Both the position numbers and the translations under genes were made by a program. A stretch of DNA of 64,000 bases from JAXLVB01 sp046329195 (GTDB lineage Bacteria; Bacteroidota; Bacteroidia; Cytophagales; Spirosomataceae), in contig JAXLVB010000001.1 of NCBI GenBank assembly GCA_046329195.1, positions 3,050,671-3,114,670 of the forward strand, given 5' to 3'. Below the pieces are notes generated by a model. It saw nothing but the letters and a program-made list of their open reading frames with translations, was not told the DNA's origin and did no database searches. Position 1 is the first letter of the stretch; each line of letters starts with the position of its first letter. This document shows, one piece after another, positions 9,795-19,206 of the stretch.

Positions 9795-10973
9795 TTATTT
9801 TATCCGAATTTTCCGACCCACCCGTAAGGTAGAACGAGTAGATAGGCGATTCATTTTAGCTAATTTTTGAACAGAAGTGCCGTGGCGAGCTGCAATTTCG
9901 GCCAAGGTATCACCCGACCGAATTTTAACCCATTTGGTAGTACGATACTTTACTTTTTTTGCCCCTGCCTCAAACTCACTCTCAATCCGAGATGTAATAT
10001 TAAAGGTCTCTCGGGTAATTAGAAAATGTTCAGATAAAATTTTGTTTTCGGGAAAATCATAAATCTGCTTGGCGTTGAACGGATTCCCTTCGTAGCGGGT
10101 TTCGAAGTGCAGGTGTGAACCAAAGCTCCGCCCGGTGTTACCCCCCAAACCAATAAGGTCGCCAGCCTTGACAAGCTGGTGGTCTTCTACCAACTGCCGA
10201 GAGAGGTGTCCGTAGAGGGTTTCAAGACCATTGTAGTGGCGTATGACCACAAAGCGTCCGTAGCCGCCGCCATCCCAGCCCACAATCCGCACCATGCCGT
10301 CGAAGGCGGCATTAACAGGGTCACCAGTTTCGAGGTCTAAGTCAACTCCCGCATGAAGGCGCCCCCAACGAGGCCCAAAGTTTGAAGTAACGGTGTTTTT
10401 TTCAAGCGGCATCGACCATAGCTGATTTTTGGCTGGGTCATAGAGGTGGATGTCAACTACGTCATCAAAATCTTTAGGATCTAAGCCATATGGGTCAATG
10501 ATTCGAGAATCCCAAATAGAATAATAGGTAGCAATATTGACCCAGTCTTCGCTTACGTCGTCATCGTCGGGTTCGACGGCCGAGCTATCTGCATTAACTA
10601 CCCGCATTTCGATGCGTTCCTCAATCACATCGGTTTCAGCTTCTTTCAGTACTTTAGTAGTGTCTCGCCGTTCGCTCATGATGGGAGCTACCTGCACCAT
10701 AGGGGCAGGCGCAGAGCTAGGCTTGTCAGCTTTGGGGGGGTCTTGTTTTGGCGGAATTTCAGTTTGCGGAACAGGCTGAAATTGCGTTTGAAACTGCAAT
10801 TTTGGGGTATCTTCTTCTAATTCTTCAAACTCATTTTTCTTTTTATCGTCTTTTTTCTGTGAATTGGGCGTGATAGTAGGCTTCTTTTTAAAAAGACCTT
10901 TTTCTTGCCCCAACGACAGGGAAAACGAACCAATGAGCAGACATAAGGTTAACCAGTAGTAGTGCTTCATCAT
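9795..10973 (-). CDS. LysM and M23 (LytM/NlpD-like) peptidoglycan peptidase
   Basis: 392 aa exported protein (hydrophobic signal LTLCLLIGSFSLSLG). Order: signal, a low-complexity Pro/Lys/Glu linker (about 30-130), an M23 metallopeptidase domain with the zinc ligands in LHAGVDLD and HLHFETR, and a C-terminal LysM peptidoglycan-binding repeat (SGDTLAEIAARHGTS). Zn ligands look complete, so it is probably an active endopeptidase rather than an EnvC/NlpD-type activator. Two adjacent ATG codons (10973, 10970) are both possible starts. It shares direction with bshB1 downstream; trxB lies upstream across 133 bp of repeat-containing DNA. Confidence 0.9.
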   Translation of the reverse strand: MMKHYYWLTLCLLIGSFSLSLGQEKGLFKKKPTITPNSQKKDDKKKNEFEELEEDTPKLQFQTQFQPVPQTEIPPKQDPPKADKPSSAPAPMVQVAPIMSERRDTTKVLKEAETDVIEERIEMRVVNADSSAVEPDDDDVSEDWVNIATYYSIWDSRIIDPYGLDPKDFDDVVDIHLYDPAKNQLWSMPLEKNTVTSNFGPRWGRLHAGVDLDLETGDPVNAAFDGMVRIVGWDGGGYGRFVVIRHYNGLETLYGHLSRQLVEDHQLVKAGDLIGLGGNTGRSFGSHLHFETRYEGNPFNAKQIYDFPENKILSEHFLITRETFNITSRIESEFEAGAKKVKYRTTKWVKIRSGDTLAEIAARHGTSVQKLAKMNRLSTRSTLRVGRKIRIK

Positions 10974-11007
10974 GCGCAGGTTAGGAAAAGCAAAGCCTTA
11001 TGAAAAA

Positions 11008-11092
11008 GGAAGTAAGAAGTAAGAATGACGGTGCTGCTGTTGAGAAAAATTCTGTGCAACACGTTTCTTACTTCCTACTTCGTAATTCGCTC
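11008..11092. repeat. Heptamer tandem repeats in inverted orientation
   Basis: Left arm: GAAGTAA twice plus a degenerate unit (11009-11029). Right arm: TTCTTAC, TTCCTAC, TTCGTAA, TTCGCTC (11065-11092). The arms form an 11-bp inverted repeat (11008-11018 with 11065-11075). Lies in the trxB to M23 gap and could act as an mRNA 3' structure for trxB. Confidence 0.55.
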
Positions 11093-11106
11093 GCTCCGCT
11101 TTCCGA

Positions 11107-12054
11107 TTAGTGGGTTAGTTCTAATTCCTTTGCTGCTAAATAGCGTTCGGCATCAAGGGCTGCCATACAACCTGTGCCAGCTGCCGTGACGGCTTGCCGA
11201 TAAACGCTATCTTGTGCATCTCCACATGCAAAAACGCCTTCGATATTGGTTTTAGTACTTCCGGGGATAGTTTTTATATAACCAGCCGCATCTAAGTCCA
11301 AATAGTCTTTGAAAATATCGGTGTTTGGCTTGTGGCCAATGGCTACAAAAAAGCCCTGAACATCAAGAACTTGCACTTGGTTTGTGACGTTGTTTCGTAC
11401 CCGCACACCACTCACTATTTCGTTCCCTAAAATTTCTTCGGTTTCGGTATTCCAGAGAATCTCTACATTGGGTAAGGATTGTACTCTCTTCTGCATGACC
11501 AACGAAGCACGGAGCTCGTCACGGCGTACAATCATATATACTTTATTACAAAGTTTTGACAAATAACTGGCTTCTTCAGTTGCGGTATCACCACCACCCA
11601 CGATGGCTACGTCTTGTTTGCGGAAAAAGAACCCGTCACAAACGGCACAGGCCGATACCCCTCGGCCATTAAACTCTTGTTCTGAAGGTAAACCCAACCA
11701 TTTGGCCGAAGCCCCTGTGGCAATAATCACGGCATCAGCAGTGATTTCGTGGGTATCGTCAATCCAAACTTTGTGACTTTCGCCTGAGAAATCAACCTTA
11801 GTGGCCATGCCGTAGCGGATGTCAGTTCCAAAGCGTTCAGCTTGTTTTTGAAAATCCATCATCATTTCGGGGCCTTGAATACCCTCTGGATAGCCTGGAT
11901 AGTTTTCTACTTCGGTGGTGATAGTGAGCTGTCCGCCAGGCTGAATACCTTGGTACAAAACAGGCTTCATACCAGCCCGAGCAGCATAAATAGCCGCTGT
12001 GTAACCTGCTGGACCTGAGCCAATTATTAAACAATGAATGTGTTCGGATGTCAT
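11107..12054 (-). CDS. trxB: Thioredoxin-disulfide reductase
   Basis: 315 aa cytoplasmic flavoenzyme passing electrons from NADPH to thioredoxin. FAD-binding IGSGPAGYTA at 11-20, redox pair CAVC at 136-139 followed by DGFFF, NADPH-binding GGGDTATEEA, and the C-terminal FAD signature VFACGDAQD. Start chosen at ATG 12054 (MTSEHIHCLIIGSG) because this fits the family length; an open extension of 28 codons upstream has no family resemblance. The 213-bp gap upstream holds no gene and only weak promoter-like sequence. Confidence 0.95.
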   Translation of the reverse strand: MTSEHIHCLIIGSGPAGYTAAIYAARAGMKPVLYQGIQPGGQLTITTEVENYPGYPEGIQGPEMMMDFQKQAERFGTDIRYGMATKVDFSGESHKVWIDDTHEITADAVIIATGASAKWLGLPSEQEFNGRGVSACAVCDGFFFRKQDVAIVGGGDTATEEASYLSKLCNKVYMIVRRDELRASLVMQKRVQSLPNVEILWNTETEEILGNEIVSGVRVRNNVTNQVQVLDVQGFFVAIGHKPNTDIFKDYLDLDAAGYIKTIPGSTKTNIEGVFACGDAQDSVYRQAVTAAGTGCMAALDAERYLAAKELELTH

Positions 12055-12267
12055 ATTTTTAATCAAAAAATCTGTCAACGTGGGTTTTATCAATGAAAAT
12101 GAGTGCGCCGACATAGGGTTGATGCCTATGTAACACAAATCAGGTTACAAAAATGCCATTTTTTGGGTAAAAGGGAAAATCAAAAAAGAATTGACCAAAA
12201 ACTGCTTATTGATGTTTTGTGTAATATATTGATTATCAGGAGATAAGTAAAATAAGGTTATCAATTA

Positions 12268-14280
12268 CTAAAGCATCTTTACCTCGATACGTCGGTTTAC
12301 TTTTCGGTTTTCTTCCGACGTATTGGGCATGAGAGGGCGAGTTTTGCCATAACCTTCCGTCTTTATTTGTTCGGGTTTTACACCCTGCTGCACCAAATAC
12401 TCACCTACAGCCTGGGCTCGTTTTCGAGAGAGCAAGAGATTTTCGGTGTCTTTACCGATGTCATCGGTATGGCCCGAAATTTCTACTTTGAGTGTAGGAT
12501 TTTGTTTCAATAAGGTGAGTAGTTTGACGAGCTCTATCTTCGATTTTTCTTCGAGTGAGTATTTACCTGTTTCAAAATAGACGTTGTTCAAAACCTCTTT
12601 CCGGTCTTTGACAAGGGGTTCCAAGTAAATATCCAAGATTTTGTCGCCTGCGTTATCGCCCGAATAGTCAAACGACAGACTTTTAAAAAAATACCCTGAC
12701 TTGTTGACATAAACAGCATATTCACCGCCGTCATTTAAGATAGTAGTATAATTTCCTGTTTGCGAATCAGATGGAATTTTGGTTTCTAATTGGTTGGTTT
12801 TAAGGTTGAACAGTTCGATTTCAGCCCCAACAGGCTTCTTGGTGACCACATCAAAAACGCTTCCTTTGAGATAATTAGCCTTCTTAAATTGCCGAATGAG
12901 CTCGGTTGGCATATCAAACTCATAAAGTTTGGCGTTTCGCTTGCCAATTTCTTGGGTTTCTTCGAGCGAATAATAGCCCTTTTTGCCATCAGCAGTGATA
13001 AACAAGGCCACCTGGTCTTCGTGAGTGTTGATGGGATAGCCTAAATTTTGGGGCTTGGACCATCCTGTAGTCGTTAGTTCACTAAAAAAAACATCCAAAC
13101 CACCCAAGCCCAAATGCCCTTCGCTGCTGAAAAACAGAGTCTTGCCATTGGCGTGCATAAATGGCGAGAGGTCGTCGTCGGGGGTGTTGATGGTGTTTCC
13201 TAAGTTGATGGCTTTGGACCAGTCCCCCAACGAATCCTGCCGACTTACCCAGATGTCACGTTTGCCCAAACCTCCCATTTTGTCTGACACAAAATACAAG
13301 GTTTTGCCATCGGGCGATAGCGCTGGCTGCGACTCCCAAGCCGGCGAGTTGATTTCCCGACCTAAATTCTGGGGTTCTGACCAATCGTTACCTGTTTTGT
13401 GAGTAATAAACAAATCACAGTTCCCGAAACCTTTGCGGCCTTGACAACTCGTAAAAACAAGCGTACGTCCATCTGCCGAAATACTACAAGTTCCTTCGTT
13501 TTCGGGGGTGTTAATGACCGCAGAGAGACTCGTGGGCGATGTCCAAACCCCATTCTCAAGATGGCTAACAAACAGGTTTTCGTTTTCGTTGATTTTTTCA
13601 GTGGCCGTAAAAATCAACGTCTCTCGGTCGGCAGTAAGTACTGGAAAATATTGGGAAGGAAAAATATTAATTTCTTTTAATGGCCTTACATTCAGTACAT
13701 AAGGCTTATTCATGGCCGATAAAGCAAAGCGGCAGGTCTCTACATTGCGGCTGACTCTTTTAGAAACAAAGCTGTTGCTGGGAGTGAGCGAAAATTGTTT
13801 TTCGTAATACTGAAGCGCCTGCTGATACTTGCCGTGGCGCAGGTAATAGTTGCCCGTAAACTGGTACGCCGACGCCAAAGCTGGTAAGTCGGGGTTGAGG
13901 TCAATACTTTTTTTGTAAAGTTCGAGGGCTTTGTCGTACTGGCGTGTGAGTTCGTACAAACTACCCAGTCGCATCCACGCTTCGGCAAAGGCAGGGTCTT
14001 TTTCGACGGCTTTTTCGTAGAAGTTGAAGGCTTCTTCCACCTTGCGTTGCTGAAAGGCCTCCGTTGCTTTTTGATACAGCTCAACGGCCTTTTTGTTGGT
14101 GCTACTCAGATTTTGGGCTTGCCCTACCCAAGGCAGAACACAACTAACTAATAGTAAAAAATAGGGTAGGAGGGCCTTTTTACCTCCAAGCTGCTTTAGC
14201 GTGGGGGTAAATCGGAGCAATCTACCCTTGATAAGAACAAACAGATAACGAATAACGGATGACGAAAAGCGGTTCCTCAT
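12268..14280 (-). CDS. OmpA-family outer-membrane protein with TPR and PD40 propeller
   Basis: 670 aa. Order: hydrophobic signal (LPYFLLLVSCVLPWVGQAQ), TPR repeats (AFAEAWMRLGSLYELTRQY and following), WD40-like PD40 beta-propeller repeats (ADGRTLVFTS, PDGKTLYFVSDK), a carboxypeptidase-regulatory-like module, and a C-terminal OmpA peptidoglycan-binding domain (VEISGHTDDIG, LSRKRAQAVGEYL). The family anchors to peptidoglycan in the periplasm; similar proteins occur near gliding or secretion genes, which are not seen here. The start at ATG 14280 overlaps the queE stop (ATGA), but it leaves a long N-region before the signal core, and part of this N-region is encoded by heptamer repeats (14244-14264). 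A TTG at 14220 is an alternative start. Confidence 0.9.
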   Translation of the reverse strand: MRNRFSSSVIRYLFVLIKGRLLRFTPTLKQLGGKKALLPYFLLLVSCVLPWVGQAQNLSSTNKKAVELYQKATEAFQQRKVEEAFNFYEKAVEKDPAFAEAWMRLGSLYELTRQYDKALELYKKSIDLNPDLPALASAYQFTGNYYLRHGKYQQALQYYEKQFSLTPSNSFVSKRVSRNVETCRFALSAMNKPYVLNVRPLKEINIFPSQYFPVLTADRETLIFTATEKINENENLFVSHLENGVWTSPTSLSAVINTPENEGTCSISADGRTLVFTSCQGRKGFGNCDLFITHKTGNDWSEPQNLGREINSPAWESQPALSPDGKTLYFVSDKMGGLGKRDIWVSRQDSLGDWSKAINLGNTINTPDDDLSPFMHANGKTLFFSSEGHLGLGGLDVFFSELTTTGWSKPQNLGYPINTHEDQVALFITADGKKGYYSLEETQEIGKRNAKLYEFDMPTELIRQFKKANYLKGSVFDVVTKKPVGAEIELFNLKTNQLETKIPSDSQTGNYTTILNDGGEYAVYVNKSGYFFKSLSFDYSGDNAGDKILDIYLEPLVKDRKEVLNNVYFETGKYSLEEKSKIELVKLLTLLKQNPTLKVEISGHTDDIGKDTENLLLSRKRAQAVGEYLVQQGVKPEQIKTEGYGKTRPLMPNTSEENRKVNRRIEVKML

Positions 14281-14894
14281 GGAATATTCATGTACTTGTG
14301 TACTTGTAACGAAATTCGCCACTTCGGATTGTCTTTGATGTACTCAATGATGAGCGGGAGCATTTCGGCAGAGCGACTCCACTCGGGCTGTAGGTAGAGT
14401 TTGCAGTCCGGACGGAGGTTTTGGGCGTACATTTCCGCAAAATCAAAATCGCTTTTGTTGTAAATGATTGCCTTGAGTTCGTTGGCTTTTTCAAAAATAT
14501 CAGGGTCAGGAGCTTTGAATTTTTTAGGTGAAAAACACACCCAATCCCAAGTTCCTGTGAGTGGATATACGCCCGATGTTTCGATATTGGTTTGAAAACC
14601 AGCGGCTTTTAAGCTCGTAGTTAATGAATCCAGATGGTGCATGGCAGGTTCACCACCGGTAATGACGGCAAGGCGCCCTTCGTGTTGGGAGGCTTGGGCT
14701 ACCAAGGTCGAAACGGCTACAGCAGGGTGGGCATTGATGTCCCATGATTCTTTGACGTCGCACCAATGGCAACCTACGTTACAACCGCCCAATCGGATAA
14801 AATAGGCGGCTCTTCCTTGGTGAAATCCTTCGCCTTGTAGGGTGTAGAATGCCTCCATAACAGGCAAAGTATCGGTTGTAGTAAGGGTATTCAC
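14277..14894 (-). CDS. queE: 7-carboxy-7-deazaguanine synthase (radical SAM)
   Basis: 205 aa. Converts 6-carboxytetrahydropterin to 7-carboxy-7-deazaguanine in queuosine synthesis. The 4Fe-4S cluster cysteines are Cys38, Cys42 and Cys45 in CNVGCHWCD, with the family N-terminus EAFYTLQGEG just before and GGEPAMH after. Start is GTG at 14894, chosen because it overlaps the preceding stop (GTGA); an internal ATG 12 codons later would also keep the family core. Overlaps the genes on both sides (DUF1801 upstream, OmpA protein downstream), although the three have no evident shared function. Other que genes are outside the window. Confidence 0.93.
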   Translation of the reverse strand: MNTLTTTDTLPVMEAFYTLQGEGFHQGRAAYFIRLGGCNVGCHWCDVKESWDINAHPAVAVSTLVAQASQHEGRLAVITGGEPAMHHLDSLTTSLKAAGFQTNIETSGVYPLTGTWDWVCFSPKKFKAPDPDIFEKANELKAIIYNKSDFDFAEMYAQNLRPDCKLYLQPEWSRSAEMLPLIIEYIKDNPKWRISLQVHKYMNIP

Positions 14895-15274
14895 TTTTTT
14901 TTCTTCTTTTTGTTTTGGTGAGCCAATTCATCTACAATGATGGCTTCATGAATGAGTTGCAGTAGGGCTTCTTCTCGCTGATTGACTTCTTCTACCGACC
15001 GAAAAGCAATGGTACGCACCACTTTACGCCCTTTTTCTTCGAGCAAACCTTGCTCATTAGAGAGCTCAAACCCACGAACAAAGCCCAGATCCACTTCGCC
15101 TTTTTTGCGCCAAGTCAAGTAAAATACCCACGAATACCGACAGTAAAAAGGGGTATTAAACATAAACTTTTCTTCGATAAACGGAAGCGCATCCAGTAGC
15201 AACCGCCTGATTCGTAGCATGATAGAGCGCTGTGGTTCAGGTTTTTCCAAGATATAGTCTTTGGCTTGTGACAT
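14891..15274 (-). CDS. DUF1801 domain protein
   Basis: 127 aa, small soluble protein of the DUF1801 (YdhG-like) group: SIMLRIRRLLLDALP near the N-terminus and the KFMFNTPFYCRYSWVFYLTW core. Function unknown for the family. The C-terminus is a run of lysines. Start taken as ATG 15274; a GTG three codons upstream (15283) is possible. Its stop overlaps the queE start (GTGA), so the two are probably translated together. Confidence 0.8.
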   Translation of the reverse strand: MSQAKDYILEKPEPQRSIMLRIRRLLLDALPFIEEKFMFNTPFYCRYSWVFYLTWRKKGEVDLGFVRGFELSNEQGLLEEKGRKVVRTIAFRSVEEVNQREEALLQLIHEAIIVDELAHQNKKKKKK

Positions 15275-15418
15275 CGGTAGCACTAAGGCTCAAAATGGGA
15301 CAACAAATTAACAATGAATGCAGAGGATTTCCACTAAAATTTGATATTTTGATGCGATATAAGTAGGTTTAAGCAAAAAGCCAACACGCTGGGGCATTTG
15401 TTGGTTCCTTATTGTTTC

Positions 15419-15949
15419 ATGTTAAATCAAGTCTGTATGCAAACCCGAGGAAGAACGTCAAAGCAATATTTTCTGACACTTACCATTTTGTTTGGGGCGT
15501 TGTTGTTTGCCCAAGTCATCTTAGCCGTAATGGCGTATTTCTTAGTGGTATTAGGAAGCTTCAAAGGTGACCCAAGCCTTGATGATACCTTTCAGTTTGT
15601 GGTACCCGTAGTGGTAGGTGGGGGCATAGCAGCTAGTTTTTTATTGAGCCGTTTTTTGATTCAGTCTGCCAAGCAAAAAACCGACTTGTCTAGTAAACTC
15701 TTGGCCTATCGGTCCGCCTTCTTGATACGCTGTGCTTTGTTAGAAGGTCCTTCGCTGCTTGGCTGTGTGGTGTGCATGATTACTGGCAACAAGCTCTATT
15801 TGGCAGTTGTTGCTGTCAGTATTGCGCTGTTTGTGATGAACACCCCTTCGGCAAAGCGAATTACCGAAGAGCTAGAACTTGACTACAAAGAAACAGGCTT
15901 GCTCAACGACCCGGACGCCATTGTGACCAACGAGCCTGTTTATCACTAA
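15419..15949 (+). CDS. Hypothetical four-helix membrane protein
   Basis: Not recognised. About 176 aa with four predicted membrane segments: LFGALLFAQVILAVMAYFLV, VPVVVGGGIAASFLL, the segment around LLGCVVCMITG, and LYLAVVAVSIALFVM; the C-terminal 30 residues are acidic and cytoplasmic-looking. Start uncertain: ATG at 15419 or ATG at 15437 (MQTRGRTSKQ); a TTG at 15398 is less likely. Similar short proteins are widespread as unnamed membrane proteins in Cytophagales (inference). Divergent from the DUF1801-queE operon and convergent with polA. Confidence 0.7.
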   Translation: MLNQVCMQTRGRTSKQYFLTLTILFGALLFAQVILAVMAYFLVVLGSFKGDPSLDDTFQFVVPVVVGGGIAASFLLSRFLIQSAKQKTDLSSKLLAYRSAFLIRCALLEGPSLLGCVVCMITGNKLYLAVVAVSIALFVMNTPSAKRITEELELDYKETGLLNDPDAIVTNEPVYH

Positions 15950-15982
15950 CGTACAGTGGGCTTGTCGGATAATCAAAAATAA

Positions 15983-16018
15983 CCCCTGACAGAGTTTTTA
16001 GCCGCTGTCAGGGGCGTT
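15983..16018. repeat. CCCCTGACAG hairpin repeat, copy 1
   Basis: Perfect 10-bp stem (15983-15992 with 16005-16014) followed by CGTT, between the convergent ends of the membrane protein and polA. The same stem and the trailing CGTT recur at 49560-49606. Probably a 3' mRNA structure or terminator, though no long T run is present. Confidence 0.65.
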
Positions 16019-16032
16019 CTAGTAGTTCACTC

Positions 16033-18906
16033 TTAATGCGCTTCTAACCAGTTTTTGCCAGTACCCATGCCTGTTTCCATACGTACGGCCAGCGGCAAAG
16101 CATGCACCATCAGGTCGTTGACACGCTCTTTGAGCAGTTCTATTTCGCTGTAATGGGCGTCAAATACCAATTCGTCATGCACCGTCAGAATCATCGAAGA
16201 TTTGAGCTTTTCTTTTTTCAAGAAATCATGGATTCTAATCATCGCAATCTTAATCATATCGGCGGCTGAACCCTGAATCGGGGCGTTGATGGCGTTACGT
16301 TCGGCAAAGTTGCGCTCGGTCATGTTGCGGCTGTTGATGTCTCGCAAATACCGACGTCGGCCCATAATCGTTTCTACGTATTCTCGCTCTCGGGCTTCTA
16401 CAATGGCGCTGTCCATGTACTGCTTGATGCGAGGAAACTCTTTGAAGTAGTTGTCAATGATTTCTTTGGCTTCGGCTCGTGGAATCTCCAAGCGTTGTGC
16501 CAAACCAAAGGCCGAAATTCCATAAATGATACCAAAATTGACCATTTTGGCCTTGCGACGCATGTCGGAAGTAACTTGGTCGAGACTGACGTTAAAGACT
16601 TTACTGGCCGTAGTGGAGTGGATGTCAATACCTCGGTTGAAGGCTTCCATCATACTTTCGTCCTGACTAAAGGCGGCCATAATCCGTAGTTCAATCTGCG
16701 AATAGTCAGCCGATAGAATGACGAAATCGTCGTTTTGAGGAACAAACGCCTTCCGAATTTCTCGACCTCGTGGCGTCCGAATCGGAATATTTTGGAGGTT
16801 CGGATTGGTACTACTCAAGCGACCTGTGGCAGCCACAGCCTGATTGTAGGAGGTGTGTATCCGACCCGTTTTGGGCGAAATTAGCAAGGGTAAGGCATCT
16901 ATATAGGTGGATTTGAGCTTTTGTAATTCTCTAAAATCCAATATTTTACGAGCAATCTCAAACTCGCTTTCTAGCTTAGAAAGTATCTCTTCGCCAGTGG
17001 CGTATTGGCCTGTCTTGGTCTTTTTGGCGTTTTTGTCCAGTTTCAGTTTTTCAAACAAAATTTCACCCAACTGCTTCGGCGAGGCAATGTTGAAGCGTTG
17101 ACCTGCCAGCTCAAAAATCTGCTGCTCAGTTTGTTGAATATCAGTGGCTAGGGTTTCTGACAATTCTTTAAGAGCGGGTACGTCTATCCGCACGCCTTTG
17201 ATTTCCATGTCGGCCAATACGTGCACGAGGGGCATCTCTACGGTTTGGAATAGCTTTTCGGCATTGGATTGAGCCAGTTCGGCTTGTAAAATAGCTCTCA
17301 ATTGTAGGGTAATATCGGCATCTTCGGCAGCATATTCGGTGATTTCTGGAATCGCTACATCTCGCATATTTCCTTGATTTTTCCCTTTCTTACCAATCAA
17401 TTCTTCAATCGGAATAGGACTGTAATTCAGATACTTCTCGGCCATGCGGTCCATCTTGTGTTGCCCTTCGGGTTCTACCAGATAGTGCGCCAGCATGGTG
17501 TCATAACAAGGTTCAGCCACAGCGATGCCATAGTTTTGCAACACCATCAAATCAAACTTGAGGTTGTGAGCAATTTTCTCGATGTTAGGGTTCTCCAGTA
17601 CAGTTTTAAACTCCTGCACAATGGCTTTGGCTTCGTTTTGGTCGGCAGGAATCGGAATGTAAAAAGCCTCATGCGGCAAATACGCAAAGGCCAAACCGAC
17701 CAATTCGGCTTCAAAGGTGTCGGTCGAGGTGGTTTCGGTATCGAAACAGAAGCGTTGTTGAAGACTTAGGTAATGCACCAAACTTTGGCGTAGTTCGGGT
17801 GTATCTACACAATGATAGCGATGCACCACCGTGTTTACGGTATCTTTACTGCTGCTTTCGGCATAGGTGTTTTCTGTGTCGGTGTCGTCATAAGAGCCTG
17901 TTACCAAGGGCTTTTCGGGCGATAACGACGCAAACAAATCCATTTGGCCCGTAGCCTCGGTGCTTTTTTTAGAAGGTGAAGGTGCTTTGGTCGCCACTCC
18001 TTCATGTTGAGGAGGCGCAGAAGTGGTCGTAGGTTCGTCGCCCAGCAATCTTCGGCGGAGTGTTCTGAACTCCAGTTCGTCCAACAGCTGCGATAATACT
18101 TCACGGTTAGGAGCTTCGTAGAGCAAGGCTTGTTCGTCGAAAGGGACGGGTACTTCTGTGAAAATAGTGGCAAGTTCTTTGGATAACATGCCTTGCTGGG
18201 CAAAATTTCGTACGTTTTCCTGCAATTTGCCCTTGAGCTGGTCCACATTGGCAATGAGGTTTTCAACGCTACCGTATTCTTGCACGAGCTTTTGAGCCGT
18301 TTTTTCACCAACACCTGGAATCCCAGGGATGTTGTCCACGGCGTCGCCCATAAGGCCCAGCATATCAATTACTTGCGAGATTTGGTTGATGCCCCACTTA
18401 TCAAGCACTTGCTGTACGCCAAGCACCTCAATGTCTTTGCCCATGAAGGCAGGCTTGTACATAAAAATATGCTCTTCTACGAGTTGTCCATAGTCTTTGT
18501 CGGGTGTCATCATATACACATCAAACTCGTTGGTGCGGGCGGCAGCTTTGGCAATAGTCCCGATGACGTCGTCGGCTTCGTAGCCGTCGAGCATCAAAAT
18601 TGGGATATTCATGGCTTGGCAAAGGCGAATCACATAAGGAATGGCCACGGTGATGTCTTCGGGTTGCTCTTGGCGCTGGGCTTTGTATTCTACATACTGT
18701 TCGTGCCGAAACGTCGGTTTAGGCGTATCAAAAGCCACGCCCAGGTGCGTTGGTTTTTCTTTTTGAAGCACGTCTAATAGCGTGTTGGCAAAGCCAAATA
18801 CTGCACTGGTATTCAGACCTTTTGAGGTGATTCGGGGTGTTTTGGCAAAGGCAAAGTGCGCTCTGTAAATAAGCGCCATAGCATCGAGCAGAAAAAGCTT
18901 TTTCAT
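16033..18906 (-). CDS. polA: DNA polymerase I
   Basis: 957 aa. N-terminal 5'-nuclease (LLDAMALIYRAHF; GYEADDVIGT; NIPGIPGVGEKTA), a Ser/Thr-rich linker around 300-370, a 3'-5' exonuclease domain with all DEDDy-type motifs visible (FDTETTSTD; HNLKFD; YAAEDADITLQL), and the polymerase domain with motif A (ADYSQIELRIMAA), motif B (RRKAKMVNFGIIYG) and motif C (TVHDELVFDA). Proofreading therefore looks intact. Start at ATG 18906 (MKKLFLLDAMALIYR); nine codons of upstream open frame do not match the family. Function: Okazaki fragment processing and repair synthesis. Confidence 0.97.
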   Translation of the reverse strand: MKKLFLLDAMALIYRAHFAFAKTPRITSKGLNTSAVFGFANTLLDVLQKEKPTHLGVAFDTPKPTFRHEQYVEYKAQRQEQPEDITVAIPYVIRLCQAMNIPILMLDGYEADDVIGTIAKAAARTNEFDVYMMTPDKDYGQLVEEHIFMYKPAFMGKDIEVLGVQQVLDKWGINQISQVIDMLGLMGDAVDNIPGIPGVGEKTAQKLVQEYGSVENLIANVDQLKGKLQENVRNFAQQGMLSKELATIFTEVPVPFDEQALLYEAPNREVLSQLLDELEFRTLRRRLLGDEPTTTSAPPQHEGVATKAPSPSKKSTEATGQMDLFASLSPEKPLVTGSYDDTDTENTYAESSSKDTVNTVVHRYHCVDTPELRQSLVHYLSLQQRFCFDTETTSTDTFEAELVGLAFAYLPHEAFYIPIPADQNEAKAIVQEFKTVLENPNIEKIAHNLKFDLMVLQNYGIAVAEPCYDTMLAHYLVEPEGQHKMDRMAEKYLNYSPIPIEELIGKKGKNQGNMRDVAIPEITEYAAEDADITLQLRAILQAELAQSNAEKLFQTVEMPLVHVLADMEIKGVRIDVPALKELSETLATDIQQTEQQIFELAGQRFNIASPKQLGEILFEKLKLDKNAKKTKTGQYATGEEILSKLESEFEIARKILDFRELQKLKSTYIDALPLLISPKTGRIHTSYNQAVAATGRLSSTNPNLQNIPIRTPRGREIRKAFVPQNDDFVILSADYSQIELRIMAAFSQDESMMEAFNRGIDIHSTTASKVFNVSLDQVTSDMRRKAKMVNFGIIYGISAFGLAQRLEIPRAEAKEIIDNYFKEFPRIKQYMDSAIVEAREREYVETIMGRRRYLRDINSRNMTERNFAERNAINAPIQGSAADMIKIAMIRIHDFLKKEKLKSSMILTVHDELVFDAHYSEIELLKERVNDLMVHALPLAVRMETGMGTGKNWLEAH

Positions 18907-18989
18907 GGAAAAACAAGTGGAAAAGAAGCACATCCATCAAGAATACGGTATCGCAAAGACTCAATGGTATGCTGTGACAATGAAACGGA

Positions 18990-19024
18990 CAAAATTATCA
19001 AAATATCAGTTCGTGGGATGCAAA
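18990..19024 (-). promoter_or_regulatory. Possible polA promoter
   Basis: On the minus strand TTTG (19021-19024), 23-bp spacer, TAATTTTG (18990-18997), matching the Bacteroidota pattern with a slightly long spacer. Predicted leader of about 75 nt. Confidence 0.4.
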
Positions 19025-19080
19025 TCCACAAAAATCAAGGATGTTTTGTAATATTGTTGGGTGAATACAGGTCCTTATGG

Positions 19081-19108
19081 TTATTCGTTATCTGTTATCC
19101 GTTATTTG
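19081..19108. repeat. Four tandem heptamers TTATYYG
   Basis: TTATTCG, TTATCTG, TTATCCG, TTATTTG in direct succession. A reverse-strand relative is at 14244-14264. It lies in the 300-bp gap between polA and the ATPase gene; apart from this repeat and the polA promoter the gap shows only a possible -7 box (TAATTTGC, 19163-19170) ahead of the ATPase. Confidence 0.7.
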
Positions 19109-19206
19109 TAAAGTGTGTTTGGTCAAAGGATAGCAACAGGTAATTAGATATGACTTTAGACCTAATTTGCTTATTAGACAAAATACCATCACTAAAAAGT
19201 GAAAAA

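Noticed and set aside
16033..18906. Loss of proofreading in polA
   Set aside because: All exonuclease motifs (FDTET, HNLKFD, YAAEDAD) are present.
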